From contig NZ_CP077800.1 of NCBI RefSeq assembly GCF_019112525.1, positions 2,542,001 through 2,606,000 of the forward strand: a stretch of DNA of 64,000 bases, written 5' to 3'. Of the stretch, positions 8,786 to 16,300 are shown piece after piece. The translations under genes were made by a program, and so were the position numbers. The number at the start of each line of letters is the position of its first letter. Within the stretch, counting starts at the first letter, position 1. The notes under the pieces are model-generated. The model had not been told where the DNA came from and did no database searches. It saw nothing but the letters and a program-made list of their open reading frames with translations. Source of the DNA: Modestobacter sp. L9-4 (GTDB lineage Bacteria > Actinomycetota > Actinomycetes > Mycobacteriales > Geodermatophilaceae).

Positions 8786-9415
8786 GTGGCGACCACTGAC
8801 CTCACCCAGCGACCTGCCGGCTCCCGTCCCCCGGGCCGGCCGCTGTCCTCGGAGCTCTCCGACCAGCTGGTCGCCGTGGCGATGGACATCCTGGCCGACG
8901 AGGGCTGGGGACGGCTCAACAGCGACCGGGTCGCGGCCCGCGCGAAGGCGGGCAAGGCGGGCATCTACCGCCGCTGGCCCACGATGGCCGCGCTCGCCCG
9001 GCACGCGCTGACGACCACCACCCTGGTGGAGGTCCCGGCCGACGCCGGCTCGCTGAGCGCGGACCTGTGCGGCCTGCTGGTCCGCTGGACCCAGCCGCTG
9101 GACCGCGCCGAGCGTGCGGCGGCCAGCCTGGTCGGTGCCGCCCGGCACGACGAGGAGCTGCGGGCCGGCCTCGACGAGGCGCTGCTGCGTCCGCTGGGCC
9201 GCGCGGTGCGCGAGATCGCCTCCCGTGAGGCGGCCCGCGGCCACGAGCTCCCGGCCGAGCGGGTCGCCCTGCTCGGTTCCGTGCTGGAGGCGCTGTGGTG
9301 GCAGCGGTACACGTCCTTCGCGGTGACCCCGCGGAGCACGACCGAGGTCGAGCAGCTGGTCGCCGACGTGCTGGTGCCGATCGTGGAGCCGGAGCGCGTC
9401 GCCGCGGGCAGCTGA
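8786..9415 (+). CDS. TetR-family transcriptional regulator
   Basis: A 209-residue regulator from a GTG at 8786 (VATTDLTQRPAG); upstream in-frame codons are hydrophobic and atypical. The N-terminal helix-turn-helix shows the usual TetR pattern: AMDILADEGWGRLNSDRVAARAKAGKAGIYRRW, with GIYRRW in the recognition helix position. The rest is a ligand-binding helical domain of the TetR_C type found with similar HTHs. The AT-richer leader (8710-8785) is the obvious place for an autoregulatory operator. It points toward a second TetR gene rather than a target. Confidence 0.9.
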   Translation: MATTDLTQRPAGSRPPGRPLSSELSDQLVAVAMDILADEGWGRLNSDRVAARAKAGKAGIYRRWPTMAALARHALTTTTLVEVPADAGSLSADLCGLLVRWTQPLDRAERAAASLVGAARHDEELRAGLDEALLRPLGRAVREIASREAARGHELPAERVALLGSVLEALWWQRYTSFAVTPRSTTEVEQLVADVLVPIVEPERVAAGS

Positions 9416-9422
9416 CCCGCGG

Positions 9423-10094
9423 TCAGTCCACCGGCACGCCCAGCCGGCCGGCCAGCTGCCGGGCGCCGTCCTCCAGCACCGCGAGGGTGGCGGTGACGGC
9501 GTCCTGGGCGGCGGCCTGGCCGGCCGCCGTCCAGCCCTCGGCCAGCCCGGTGCGGCGGTGCTCGACGGCCAGCACCCGGCTGGCGTTGAAGAACATCTCC
9601 ACGGTGAGCCGGCTGAACAGCCGCACCCGGGGCGTCGCCGGCGCACCTCCGGACAGTGCGGTGTTCAGCGCCTCGGTGGCCAGCTCGAGCGCCTCGACCA
9701 TGAGCATCCGCCCGCGCTCCTGCAGGTGCGGGGTGGCGACCATCGCCTCGACGTAGCTGCGGCGCTCCGGGGAGGCCTCCCGCGCCAGCAGCGCGCTGAT
9801 GTCCTGCTCGACCTGGCGGCGCAGCGCGGTCAGCGGGCTGGTGCCCGGCGGGCAGGAGGCGATGGCCTCCGCGGGGCCGGACAGCGAGGGGATCCGCCCG
9901 TCGAAGAAGAGCGCTTCCTTGCTCTCGAAGTGGTTGAACACCGTCTGCACCGCGACGTCGGCGGCCGCGGCCACGTCCGCGGTGGTGACGGCGTCGAAGC
10001 CGCGCTCGGCGAACAGCCGGTGCGCCGCGGCCCGGATCTCTGCCCTGGTCTGCGCCTTGCGCAGCTCCCGCCGCCCCCCGGTGACGTCTCCCAC
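9423..10094 (-). CDS. TetR-family transcriptional regulator
   Basis: A 223-residue protein with a canonical TetR HTH near residues 15-60: LRKAQTRAEIRAAAHRLFAERGFDAVTTADVAAAADVAVQTVFNHF in sequence order, with VQTVFNHF as recognition helix. A C-terminal ligand domain follows. Only 7 nt separate its end from the convergent TetR gene. The short upstream gap (10095-10136) leads to a gene on the same strand, so no divergent target gene is evident. The ligand is unknown. Confidence 0.92.
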   Translation of the reverse strand: MGDVTGGRRELRKAQTRAEIRAAAHRLFAERGFDAVTTADVAAAADVAVQTVFNHFESKEALFFDGRIPSLSGPAEAIASCPPGTSPLTALRRQVEQDISALLAREASPERRSYVEAMVATPHLQERGRMLMVEALELATEALNTALSGGAPATPRVRLFSRLTVEMFFNASRVLAVEHRRTGLAEGWTAAGQAAAQDAVTATLAVLEDGARQLAGRLGVPVD

Positions 10095-10136
10095 TCCGCT
10101 GATCCTAGGCGGCGACCGGGTCGGGCCCGCCGCGAC

Positions 10137-10664
10137 TCAGCTGGTCAGGACGACGTCCGCGGCGCGGCGGAGCTCGTCGGCGGAGGCCGCCCAGTCCGCC
10201 CAGGTGACGTCGGCCCAGGCGCCGACCAGCGCGGGCAGGTCCACCACGTCCAGGTCGGCGGCGAGGTCGGCCACCGTCGTCGTCCACCGGGCCGGCGGCT
10301 GCAGCCCCTGCGGGGCGGCGGCGTCCACCCGCTCCGGTGGCGCGGCAGCGGCCAGCGGCTCGTGCCCGCGCTCGAGCGCCAGGCACAGCCGCACCGCGGC
10401 CGACGCCGGGGCCCCGGGCAGCAGGTGCTGGGCGTCGTAGGTGTCGCGGGCCAGCTGCAGCAGCGCCGCCGTCCGTGCGTCCTGCCCGGCCTCGTCGCGC
10501 AGGCCCCGCACGGTCACCGAGAACAGCGCCCAGCAGCTGGGCGAGGCGCCGGGGTGCCGGCCGGCGGCGTCCGGCGTGGCCACCAGCACCGCGCCGCAGC
10601 CGGGGCAGACCGTCGTCCGCAGCTCGTCGGGAGTCGCGGAGGACGGGGTGTCGGCGGCGGTCAC
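10137..10664 (-). CDS. DUF5946-like protein with N-terminal zinc-binding motif
   Basis: A 175-residue protein from a GTG at 10664. Near residue 20 it has a CPGCG knuckle followed by GRHPGASPSCW, a Cys/His arrangement typical of the DUF5946 family, where the His and third Cys probably complete a zinc site. A helical body follows, including RDTYDAQH and TWADWAASADELRRAAD. There are no membrane segments. It sits just upstream of the TetR gene on the same strand and could be co-transcribed. The function is unknown. Confidence 0.72.
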   Translation of the reverse strand: MTAADTPSSATPDELRTTVCPGCGAVLVATPDAAGRHPGASPSCWALFSVTVRGLRDEAGQDARTAALLQLARDTYDAQHLLPGAPASAAVRLCLALERGHEPLAAAAPPERVDAAAPQGLQPPARWTTTVADLAADLDVVDLPALVGAWADVTWADWAASADELRRAADVVLTS

Positions 10665-10754
10665 GACGGTCGATCGTGCCGTACCGGGCGGGTGGTCGCC
10701 GACCCGGGAACGGCCACCGGGTTGACCGGGGCCCGCGCTGGGCAGGCCAGCGGC

Positions 10755-11420
10755 ATGCCCGAACCCACGATCGCCGTCCTGGACGTCGACGGCACGCTGG
10801 TCGACTCCAACTACCAGCACGCCCTGGCCTGGTACCGCGCCCTGCGGTCCCTCGACGTCATCGAGCCGGTGTGGCGCCTGCACCGGCTGATCGGCATGGG
10901 CGGTGACCAGGTCATCAAGACCATCGGCGGTGACGAGCTCGAGGAGCGCATCGGCGAGGAGGCCCGCAAGCGCCAGGGCGAGCACGTCGACGAGATGATC
11001 GGCGAGGTGTCCCCGCTGCCCGGGGCCCGCGAGCTGCTGCTGGCTATCAAGGAGCGCGGCCACCGGCTGGTGCTGGCCAGCTCCGGTCAGCCGCGGCACG
11101 TCGACATCGCCGTCGACCTGCTCGACGCCCGCGACATCGCCGACGCCATCACCTCCAGCGAGGACGCCGAGGCGACCAAGCCCGCGCCGGACCTGCTGCA
11201 GGTCGCGCTGGGGAAGCTGGGCGCGCGCGCCGAGGACGGCGCCGTGATGATCGGCGACTCGGTGTGGGACGTCGAGGCCGCGAAGAAGGCCGGGCTGTCG
11301 ACGATCACCGTCCGCTCCGGGGGCTTCGGCGACGACGAGCTGCGCGAGGCCGGCGCCATCGGGATCTACGACACCCCGGGTGACCTGGCCGCCGCACTGG
11401 ACGAGACCCCGCTGGCCTGA
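10755..11420 (+). CDS. HAD-superfamily phosphatase, phosphoglycolate-phosphatase-like
   Basis: A 221-residue HAD hydrolase. Motif I is DVDGTLVDS near residue 9, motif II is the SSG of VLASSGQP near residue 112, and the motif III lysine is in EATKPAPDLL. Motif IV is MIGDSVWDVEAAKKAG near residue 167. The alpha-helical cap lies between motifs I and II, as in the Gph/beta-phosphoglucomutase subgroup. All catalytic residues are present, so it is an active Mg-dependent phosphatase or phosphomutase. The exact substrate is not shown by context. Confidence 0.92.
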   Translation: MPEPTIAVLDVDGTLVDSNYQHALAWYRALRSLDVIEPVWRLHRLIGMGGDQVIKTIGGDELEERIGEEARKRQGEHVDEMIGEVSPLPGARELLLAIKERGHRLVLASSGQPRHVDIAVDLLDARDIADAITSSEDAEATKPAPDLLQVALGKLGARAEDGAVMIGDSVWDVEAAKKAGLSTITVRSGGFGDDELREAGAIGIYDTPGDLAAALDETPLA

Positions 11421-11461
11421 CGGAGTGGACCCGTGGGCGTCACGCCCACGGACCCACTCCG
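11421..11461. terminator. Bidirectional hairpin between HAD and antiporter genes
   Basis: A 20-nt arm pair with two central mismatches lies between convergent genes ending at 11420 and 11468. Confidence 0.8.
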
Positions 11462-11467
11462 CCGCCG

Positions 11468-13087
11468 TCACACGGGGGCACCGCGCATCTCCAGGGCGAG
11501 CTGGTCGGCGTCCAGGACGGCGAGGGCGGCGGTGAGCGCCGCCGAGCTGAACGCGCCGTCGTCGCGGGCGGTGAGCAGTGCGTCCCGCTGGGCGTCGAGG
11601 ACGGCGAGCCGGTGCCCCTTCGCCGCGGTCAGGCGCGCCCACGGGTCGTCGGACACGACGGGTGCAGTGACGGTGGCCGCGGCGTCGGACATCAGCGCCA
11701 GCAGCCGGCGGCGCTCCTCGTCGGCACCGGGCTGCTCGCCGCGGGTGGCGCCGACCGCCCGCACCACCCAGGGCAGCGTGCCGCCCTGCAGCAGCAGCGA
11801 CCCGGTGGCGACGAGGAAGGCGACGAGCACCAGCACCGAGCGTTGCGGGGTGTCCTCGGGTAGCGTCTGGGCGGCGGCGAGGGTGATGGCGCCGCGCATG
11901 CCGGCCCAGACCACCACCGCGCCGTCGCGCCAGCCCAGCGGCTCAGCGAGGAAGTGCTCGATGTCGGCGAGCCCGCGGGTGATCCGCGTCCGCATGCGGA
12001 GCACGTCGCGCGGGCTGGTGCGCCGCCGGCCGCGGCGTCCCTCGTACGGGCTCTGCCCGGCGTCGAGCCGCTGCTGCATGCCGGTCAGCCGGGGCTGCAG
12101 GTCCGCACCGCGCCGGGTGCGGCGCTGCAGCGCGAACAGCAGCAGCGCCACGTAGGCGGCGCGCACAAGCACGGTGAGCGCCAGCGCGGCGGCGGCCACC
12201 CAGGCGGCGGTGCCCAGCCCGCCGTGCACCTCGTCGACCACCGTCGACAGCTGCAGCCCCATGGTCAGGAAGACCGCGCCCTCGAGCACGAGCTCGATCG
12301 TGCGCCAGTTCGACTCGTCGGACAGCCGGTGGCGCGGGGGCAGGGCGCGGGCCGCGCCGTAGCCGGTGACCAGCCCGGCGACGACCGCCGCGACCAGCCC
12401 GGAGGCGCCCAGCTCCTCGGCGGGCACCGCCGCCAGGAAGGGCGCGGTGAAGGACAGGACCGTGCTCACGCTCGCCTCGGTCACCCGGGCGCGCACGGCC
12501 AGCACCACCTTGCCGACGACGGCGCCCAGCACCACCGCGACCGCGACGGCGTAGGCGAAGTCGCCGACGACGTCCCAGACCGAGACGCTGGCCGCCGCAC
12601 CCGCGACGGCGGCACGCAGCAGCACCAGCGCGGTCGCGTCGTTGAGCAGGCTCTCGCCCTCGAGCATGGTGACCACCCGCGGGGAGACGCCCAGCCGGGT
12701 GGCGATGGAGGTGGCGACGGCGTCCGTGGGGCTGACGATGGCCCCCAGCGCGACGCCCCAGGCCAGGCCCAGCCCGGGGACGACCAGGGAGAAGAACCAG
12801 CCGAGCGCGAAGGCGCTGAGCACCACCAGCGCCACCGACAGCCCGCGGATGGCGGTGAACTCGCGGCGGAACTCCATCGCCGGCATGGCGGCCGACGCGG
12901 CGTAGAGCAGCGGCGGGAGGACGCCGGTGAGCACCCACTCGGGCTCGATCTCGACGGTGGGCCCGAAGGGCAGCAGGCTGACCGCGATGCCCAGCACCAC
13001 CAGCAGCAGCGGCGCGGCTACGCCCAGCCGGGGCGCGGCCGCGGTGGCCGCGGCGATCGCCAGGAGCCCGATGACCAGGTAGAGCAC
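11468..13087 (-). CDS. Na+/H+ antiporter, NhaP/CPA1 family
   Basis: A 539-residue membrane protein starting MLYLVIGLLAIAA, with GAGGGAG upstream. About 12 hydrophobic segments fill residues 1-320. The ion-site motif of CPA1 exchangers, GAIVSPTDAVA, lies near residue 115, and LEGESLLNDATALVLL follows near 145. A basic cytoplasmic stretch interrupts the membrane part around 330-370. A soluble tail of about 100 residues ends the protein. It exchanges Na+ or K+ for protons across the plasma membrane. It is monocistronic. Confidence 0.93.
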   Translation of the reverse strand: MLYLVIGLLAIAAATAAAPRLGVAAPLLLVVLGIAVSLLPFGPTVEIEPEWVLTGVLPPLLYAASAAMPAMEFRREFTAIRGLSVALVVLSAFALGWFFSLVVPGLGLAWGVALGAIVSPTDAVATSIATRLGVSPRVVTMLEGESLLNDATALVLLRAAVAGAAASVSVWDVVGDFAYAVAVAVVLGAVVGKVVLAVRARVTEASVSTVLSFTAPFLAAVPAEELGASGLVAAVVAGLVTGYGAARALPPRHRLSDESNWRTIELVLEGAVFLTMGLQLSTVVDEVHGGLGTAAWVAAAALALTVLVRAAYVALLLFALQRRTRRGADLQPRLTGMQQRLDAGQSPYEGRRGRRRTSPRDVLRMRTRITRGLADIEHFLAEPLGWRDGAVVVWAGMRGAITLAAAQTLPEDTPQRSVLVLVAFLVATGSLLLQGGTLPWVVRAVGATRGEQPGADEERRRLLALMSDAAATVTAPVVSDDPWARLTAAKGHRLAVLDAQRDALLTARDDGAFSSAALTAALAVLDADQLALEMRGAPV

Positions 13088-13219
13088 GACACACTCCCTC
13101 AGCGACGACCTCGTCCCCAGATCGGCACGTGCAGCCGCCGACTGGAGCTGAGGGGAGTGTCAGCGCCGGCCCTGACCGGCCGCTGATGTCCCACTGACGA
13201 GGTGGCGCCGGCCCACCGG

Positions 13220-13270
13220 CCCCGCTGCAGGGCCCCGCCGCGAGCCTGCGAGCGGTGGGGGGCAGCGGGG
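13220..13270 (-). terminator. Probable terminator after gpgS
   Basis: CCCCGCTG at 13220-13227 pairs with CAGCGGGG at 13263-13270, with further GC-rich pairing inside. It lies 5 nt past the gpgS stop. Confidence 0.6.
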
Positions 13271-13274
13271 TCCT

Positions 13275-14285
13275 TCATCCGACGACGCCGGCCCGGGTGA
13301 CGGCGTACTCCTCGATGTCGGCCATCGGGGGACGCTCGTCGACGGCCACGGTGTGGCTGGTCGGCACGAAGCCGGTGCCGTCGTGCGCGAACTGGGTGAG
13401 CAGCCCGCCGGGCTCCAGCCGCCCACGGCCGGTGCGGCCGCGCTCCGCCCGGGACAGCACCGTCGACACGATCTGGCCGGCCATCTTGCCCAGCGCGGCC
13501 TCGGTCTGGTGGGAGTGCGTGCGGGTGCCGAGGTCGACCTGGGCCAGCCCGCTGAGCCCGCACACCCGGAGCAGGTCGACCAGCAGGCCCACCTCGACGC
13601 CGTAGCCGGAGACGAACGGCACCTGCTCGAGCACCGCACGACGGCCGGCGTACTCACCGCCCAGGGGCTGCACGAAGCCGGCGAGCTCGGGCCACAGCGC
13701 GTTGAGCAGCGGGCGGGCGGTGAGCTCGGTGACCCGGCCGCCGCCGGCCGGGCGGTGCTCGCCGTCGACGGTGAGCGGGCGGGTGTAGCAGCCCTTCACG
13801 TAGTCGACGCGCTGGTCGAGCAGCAGCGGGGTGAGCAGCCCCGGCACGTAGTGGCTGACGTCGCCGAGCAGGTCGGAGTCCATGAAGACGACGAGGTCGC
13901 CGGTGGTGGCCGCCAGCGACTTCCACAGCGCCTCGCCCTTGCCGGGGCGGTCGCCGTGGGCGGGCAGCACCTCGCCGGCCGCGACGACGTCGGCGCCGGC
14001 GGCGCGGGCGACCTCGGCGGTGGCGTCGGTGGAGTTCGAGTCGATGACGACGACCTCGTCGACCAGCGGCACGTCGGTGACCCAGCGGGCGACGAGATCT
14101 CGCACCAGGACGCCGACGGTCGTCTCCTCGTTGCGGGCCGGCAGCACGACGCTGATCCGGTGGCCGCCGCGGCGCTTGGCCAGCAGGAGGGCGTCGACGT
14201 CGAGCTGGGCCAGGGAGGTGGCGGTCGTGGTGCGGTGCTCGAACCAGGCGCGGGCGTCAGGTCGCATCAGCCCACTGTCGAGCAC
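13275..14285 (-). CDS. gpgS: Glucosyl-3-phosphoglycerate synthase
   Basis: A 336-residue GT81/GT-A enzyme that transfers glucose from an NDP-glucose to 3-phosphoglycerate. This is the first step to glucosylglycerate and, in mycobacteria, methylglucose lipopolysaccharides. It has the GpgS opening HRISVVLPARNEETTVG, VVVIDSNSTDATAEVA, the metal-binding MDSDLLG, and the acceptor-site region QPLGGEYAGRR. The GTG start at 14285 has GAGGGGAG 5 nt upstream, which decides it over an internal ATG at 14267. Glucosylglycerate is a compatible solute under nitrogen or salt stress, consistent with a stress-tolerant soil or rock dweller. Confidence 0.93.
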   Translation of the reverse strand: MLDSGLMRPDARAWFEHRTTTATSLAQLDVDALLLAKRRGGHRISVVLPARNEETTVGVLVRDLVARWVTDVPLVDEVVVIDSNSTDATAEVARAAGADVVAAGEVLPAHGDRPGKGEALWKSLAATTGDLVVFMDSDLLGDVSHYVPGLLTPLLLDQRVDYVKGCYTRPLTVDGEHRPAGGGRVTELTARPLLNALWPELAGFVQPLGGEYAGRRAVLEQVPFVSGYGVEVGLLVDLLRVCGLSGLAQVDLGTRTHSHQTEAALGKMAGQIVSTVLSRAERGRTGRGRLEPGGLLTQFAHDGTGFVPTSHTVAVDERPPMADIEEYAVTRAGVVG

Positions 14286-14563
14286 GGTCGCTCCCCTCGT
14301 CAGGTCGGCGGGGCGTCGTTCACACGATCTTCACGTTCCGATCCGCCAGTGTGACGGTTCGTCCCGACCCCGGCGACCAGTGGGCGGACGGCCGGCGAAC
14401 AGCGGCTGAACGCGGCGCCCGCCCTCCGCGGAGGACCTCCTGGGGTGCCCGGGACGGGTGGGTCGCCGGGCGTTGCCCGGGCGGCTCCGGGCCGCCTAGG
14501 GTCTGCGCGCCGGAGGCGGCCGGGCAGGCCGGTCTGGCGGGACGGCGCGGGCGGGGGCAGGTC

Positions 14564-16234
14564 GTGCGGACGGAAACCAGGGCAGGACGGCGGCAGCGCC
14601 GGAGCACCGCGCGGACGAGCGCCGCGCGGACGAGCGCCGTGCGGACGAGCGCCGTGCGGACGAGCGCCGTGCGGACGAGCGCCGTGCGGACGAGCGCCGT
14701 GCGGGCGAGCGCCGTGCGCAGGGGTGCCGCGCGGGCCGGTGTCGTGCTCGCGGTGGTCACGGCCGTGCTGTGCTCGCTGGGGCTGTCGAGCGCCTCGGCG
14801 GCCGCCTACCCCTCGCCGTCCGGTGGCACGCGGGACGTGCGCGGCGCCGTCCTCGACCGGTACCTGGCCCTGGGCGGTCCGGCCGGCCGGCTGGGCGGTC
14901 CGCTGACCGACGAGCTGGCCACCCCGAACGGCCGCGGCGCGTACAACCACTTCGCCGGCGGCTCGATCTACTGGTCCCCGCCCACCGGCGCGCACATGGT
15001 CGTCGGGGCGGTCCGCGACCGCTGGGGAGCGTGGGGCTGGGAGAACGGCCGGCTGGGCTTCCCGGTCACTGACGAGGTGGCCACCCCGAACGGCCGCGGT
15101 GCCTACAACGGGTTCGAGGGCGGCTCGGTCTACTGGTCCCCGCCCACCGGCGCGCACGTCGTGGTCGGCGCCATCCGCGACCGCTGGGCGGCGTGGGGCT
15201 GGGAGAACGGTCGGCTCGGTTTCCCGGTCACCGACGAGGTGGCCACCCCGAACGGCCGAGGTGCCTACAACGGGTTCGAGGGCGGCTCGGTCTACTGGTC
15301 GCCCGACACCGGGGCGCACATGGTCGTCGGCGCCGTCCGCGACCGCTGGGCCGCGCTGGGCTGGGAGAACGGCCGGCTGGGCTTCCCGGTCACCGACGAG
15401 GTGGGCACCCCGAACGGCCGCGGCGCGTACACCGCGTTCCAGGGCGGGGCCGTCTACTGGTCACCCGGCAGCGGCGCGCACGCCGTCGTCGGCGCGATCC
15501 GCGACCGCTGGGGGACCCTGGGCTGGGAGAACGGCAGCCTCGGGTTCCCGACGTCGGAGGAGTACGCGGTCCCCGGCGGGCAGGCCCAGGACTTCCAGGG
15601 CGGCCGGATCACCTCGACCTGGGCCACCGGTGCCGTGGTCACCACCGGGCTCCCGGCCGGCGTCGTCCCGCCGGGCAGCCAGGTGGTCACCGTGCGCGCC
15701 CCCTCGGCCGGGTCGACCACCGCGACGCTCACCGCCTGGCAGCTGGGCGCCACGGGCTGGACGCCGGTGGTCGGGCCGGTGGCGGCGCGGGTCGGGTCGG
15801 GCGGGATCGGCGCGGCCAGCGAGAGCAGCACCCGCACGCCGGCCGGCACCTTCGGGCTCAGCGAGGCCTTCGGCCGGGCCGGCAACCCGGGGACGGCGCT
15901 GCCCTACCGGGTCGTGGACCGCAACGACTGGTGGGTCTCCGACGTCGGCAGCGGCCGCTACAACACCTACGCCCGCTGCGCACCGGGCACCTGCGACTTC
16001 TCCGAGGCGGTCTCCGAGAACCTCTACGGCGCCGGCTCGGTCTACGACGAGGCGGTGGTGATCGACTACAACCGCTGGCCGGCGGTGCGCGGTGCGGGCT
16101 CGGCGTTCTTCCTGCACATCGCCAACTCCTCGCCCACGGCCGGCTGCGTCTCCACCGACCGGGGCAGCCTGGAGGCCGTCCTGCGCTGGCTGCGCCCGGA
16201 CGCCCGCCCGGTCATCAGCATCGCCGTCGGCTGA
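14564..16234 (+). CDS. Secreted LGFP-repeat protein with L,D-transpeptidase-like domain
   Basis: A 556-residue protein from a GTG at 14564 with GGGGGCAGG upstream. Residues 1-60 are very Arg-rich and include seven RTSAV-type pentapeptides. They lead into a hydrophobic signal core (GVVLAVVTAVLCSLGL) ending ASA. Next come about five LGFP repeats of 54 residues (wall- or mycolate-type anchoring in actinobacteria). The C-terminal 190 residues resemble an L,D-transpeptidase-type (YkuD-like) catalytic domain: FFLHIANSS is followed by PTAGCVSTD, where the Cys would be the nucleophile and the His its partner. A role in peptidoglycan binding and cross-linking or trimming is likely. Confidence 0.85.
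   Translation: MRTETRAGRRQRRSTARTSAARTSAVRTSAVRTSAVRTSAVRTSAVRASAVRRGAARAGVVLAVVTAVLCSLGLSSASAAAYPSPSGGTRDVRGAVLDRYLALGGPAGRLGGPLTDELATPNGRGAYNHFAGGSIYWSPPTGAHMVVGAVRDRWGAWGWENGRLGFPVTDEVATPNGRGAYNGFEGGSVYWSPPTGAHVVVGAIRDRWAAWGWENGRLGFPVTDEVATPNGRGAYNGFEGGSVYWSPDTGAHMVVGAVRDRWAALGWENGRLGFPVTDEVGTPNGRGAYTAFQGGAVYWSPGSGAHAVVGAIRDRWGTLGWENGSLGFPTSEEYAVPGGQAQDFQGGRITSTWATGAVVTTGLPAGVVPPGSQVVTVRAPSAGSTTATLTAWQLGATGWTPVVGPVAARVGSGGIGAASESSTRTPAGTFGLSEAFGRAGNPGTALPYRVVDRNDWWVSDVGSGRYNTYARCAPGTCDFSEAVSENLYGAGSVYDEAVVIDYNRWPAVRGAGSAFFLHIANSSPTAGCVSTDRGSLEAVLRWLRPDARPVISIAVG
14611..14715. repeat. Seven 15-bp tandem repeats in the signal-peptide region
   Basis: The unit gcggacgagcgccgt is repeated seven times with one or two changes, plus a decayed eighth copy to 14730. 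It encodes RTSAV pentapeptides that extend the positive n-region of the signal peptide. Confidence 0.95.
14872..15600. repeat. Near-identical 162-bp LGFP-domain repeats
   Basis: The block containing gagaacggccggctgggctt recurs every 162 bp (near 15041, 15203, 15365 and 15527). Each unit encodes one 54-residue LGFP repeat. DNA identity between the middle copies is very high, suggesting recent duplication or gene conversion. Confidence 0.92.
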
Positions 16235-16284
16235 GCATCGCCGTCGGCTGAGCACCGCCGTCGGCTGAGCACCACCGTCGGCTG
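16217..16284. repeat. Four 17-bp tandem repeats over the stop codon
   Basis: The unit agcatcgccgtcggctg occurs four times in a row with small changes. The first copy encodes the last residues and supplies the TGA of the LGFP gene. Each further copy again contains a TGA in the same relative place. Confidence 0.92.
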
Positions 16285-16300
16285 AGCGGGCGGGCCCGGG

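Noticed and set aside
14286-14563. c-di-AMP (ydaO-type) riboswitch before the LGFP cell-wall gene
   Set aside because: Such riboswitches often precede wall hydrolases in actinobacteria, but none of the conserved blocks could be found.
14611-14730. CRISPR-like array
   Set aside because: Contiguous 15-bp tandem units with no spacers, lying in an open reading frame.
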